Assembly: GCA_964432945.1 (NCBI GenBank)
Contig: CAYSPO010000055.1
Span: 1 to 6,314, forward strand
Direction of reading: 5' to 3'
DNA length: 6,314 nucleotides
DNA from: CAYSPO01 sp964432945
Lineage (GTDB): Bacteria > Bacillota > Clostridia > Tissierellales > Peptoniphilaceae
Below the pieces are notes generated by a model. That model made no database searches, was not told the origin of the DNA, and worked only from the letters and a program-made list of their open reading frames with translations. A program made the translations under genes and the position numbers. Below, piece after piece: positions 5,168 to 6,314 of the stretch. Within the stretch, counting starts at the first letter, position 1. Each line of letters starts with the position of its first letter.

Positions 5168-6314
5168 AGCCCATCACCTTCCTAACTTCTTTTAATTGGT
5201 CTACAAAATAATCTATCTCTTCAAAAGTATTATAGAATGAGAAAGAAGCTCTACAAGTTGAATTAGCTTGTAAGTATCTGTGTAGAGGTTGTGTGCAGTG
5301 GTGGCCGCTTCGTATTGCAACTCCTTTAGAGTATAAGATAGTGGAAACATCATGTGGATGTATTTCTGCAAAATTGAAGTTTACTAAAGGCGCTCTATTT
5401 TCAGTATTAGGAGTATAAACATCTAAGAAACCTAAATCAATTATTTTATCATAAGCATAATTAGTTAGGGATCTTTCATATTCTTCAATTTCCTCAAGTC
5501 CTATATCTTGCATATATTGGATTGACCTATGAAGTGATTTTGCTCCTCCAACATCAACTGTTCCTGCTTCAAATCTTCTTGGTGAAAATAAAAAGCTAGA
5601 TTTTTGTTCTGTTACATATTCTATCATTTCACCACCATAAAGGAATGGAGGAATTGAGTTTAAGAGTTCTTCTTTTCCATAAAGAATTCCAATTCCCATA
5701 TATGAAAGCATTTTATGGCCTGAAAAAGCATAAAAGTCACAATCTAAATCTTTTACATCTACTTGAAAATGAGGAGTATATTGAGCTCCATCAACTACTG
5801 TAACAATATTTGGAGAAACTTCCCTTGCTTTTTTTATCATAGCTTTAACATTAGGTAAGCTTCCGATAGCATTTGAAGCTGCAGTTATAGCCAATAGTTT
5901 AGTGTTAAGATTTAATTTAGAGTTGAACTCTTCTTCTGTTATTTGTTTTTCTTCATCGATATAAAGATAAACTAATTTTGCACCTGTTTGTTTTGCCACA
6001 TATTGCCAAGTTACTAAGTTAGCATGATGTTCCATAATTGAAAGAAGAATTTCGTCTCCTTCTTTTAGGTTATTTAATCCCCAGGTATAAGCAACCAAAT
6101 TTAATGATTCTGTTGCATTTCTTGTGAAAATTACCTCGTTATGATCAGCTCCAATAAAGCTAGCAACCTTATCTCTTGCAGCCTCATGAACCATAGTAGA
6201 TCTTTCTGCAAAGTAATGGGATCCTCTATTTGGATTTCCATTTTCATGCTTATAGTATTTGAATACAGCATCCATTACTGGTCTAGGAGTTTGAGAAGTA
6301 GCGGCACTATCAAG
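5157..6314 (-). CDS. sufS: Cysteine desulfurase SufS, C-terminal 385 residues (start beyond right edge)
   Basis: A PLP-dependent class II cysteine desulfurase, which converts L-cysteine to alanine and an enzyme-bound persulfide for Fe-S cluster assembly. Seen: the frame is open to the right edge and begins LDSAATSQTPRPVMDAV, the normal N-terminal SufS motif. The ATG at 6275 is therefore internal, and roughly 20 residues are missing compared with the usual 405-410. Further motifs, numbered from the first visible residue: HHANLVTWQ near 96, VVDGAQ near 173, the PLP lysine K201 in FSGHK (codon 5714-5712), RRFEAGT near 246, and the catalytic C340 in RSGHHCTQPL (codon 5297-5295). The stop TAG is at 5159-5157, inside the start of sufU. 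The gene is almost surely part of a suf operon whose other genes (sufB, sufC, sufD) would lie to the right; that is inference. Confidence 0.97.
   Translation of the reverse strand, partial: LDSAATSQTPRPVMDAVFKYYKHENGNPNRGSHYFAERSTMVHEAARDKVASFIGADHNEVIFTRNATESLNLVAYTWGLNNLKEGDEILLSIMEHHANLVTWQYVAKQTGAKLVYLYIDEEKQITEEEFNSKLNLNTKLLAITAASNAIGSLPNVKAMIKKAREVSPNIVTVVDGAQYTPHFQVDVKDLDCDFYAFSGHKMLSYMGIGILYGKEELLNSIPPFLYGGEMIEYVTEQKSSFLFSPRRFEAGTVDVGGAKSLHRSIQYMQDIGLEEIEEYERSLTNYAYDKIIDLGFLDVYTPNTENRAPLVNFNFAEIHPHDVSTILYSKGVAIRSGHHCTQPLHRYLQANSTCRASFSFYNTFEEIDYFVDQLKEVRKVMGFGS
5165..5180 (-). promoter_or_regulatory. Ribosome binding site and TTG start of sufU inside sufS
   Basis: On the minus strand AAGGTGA (5180-5174) is followed by 6 nt and then the TTG start codon (5167-5165). 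The site lies within the last codons of sufS, whose stop is at 5159-5157. A nearby ATG (5174-5172) is in the sufS frame and codes for its Met near the C-terminus, so it cannot start sufU. Confidence 0.85.

Noticed and set aside
6273..6275. ATG as the sufS start
   Set aside because: The frame continues upstream to the window edge and encodes the conserved N-terminal motif LDSAATSQ.

Overview
The window is AT-rich, with A/T-ending codons, AGGAGG-type ribosome binding sites, a T-box leader and a SufU-type Fe-S scaffold. This points to a low-GC Gram-positive anaerobe. The gene set and protein styles best fit Clostridia/Tissierellia relatives such as Anaerococcus or Peptoniphilus; the genus is an inference, not proven here.

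Layout from left to right: (1) positions 1-1362, minus strand: the N-terminal 454 residues of a large FtsX-like ABC transporter permease with a long extracellular coiled coil, running off the left edge. (2) 1363-1589: a divergent intergenic region holding a good promoter for rpsD and an rpsD leader that can fold into an H-type pseudoknot covering the ribosome binding site. (3) 1590-2221, plus strand: rpsD (ribosomal protein S4) and its terminator. (4) 2333-3112, plus strand: a Prx6-type 1-Cys peroxiredoxin with an unusual Cys/Asp/Tyr-rich N-terminal tail, and a terminator shared with the converging gene. (5) 3116-4503, minus strand: tyrS, interrupted near its 3' end by 100 Ns. The gap is flanked by identical 55-bp copies and looks like an assembly artefact. 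Removing it restores a normal 410-residue enzyme. (6) 4504-4709: the tyrS control region, with a consensus promoter and a compact tyrosine T-box riboswitch. (7) 4712-6314, minus strand: sufU and sufS, overlapping by 11 bp, the 3' end of a suf Fe-S cluster operon. sufS runs off the right edge.

The genes are mostly housekeeping: translation (S4, TyrRS), Fe-S cluster assembly (SufS passes sulfur to SufU) and peroxide defence. The two translation genes each appear to be controlled by a structured 5' RNA: S4 by feedback on translation, TyrRS by sensing uncharged tRNA-Tyr. I found no wholly new multi-gene system. The points most worth a second look are the rpsD leader pseudoknot, the shortened T-box Stem I, the peroxiredoxin tail and the collapsible assembly gap.
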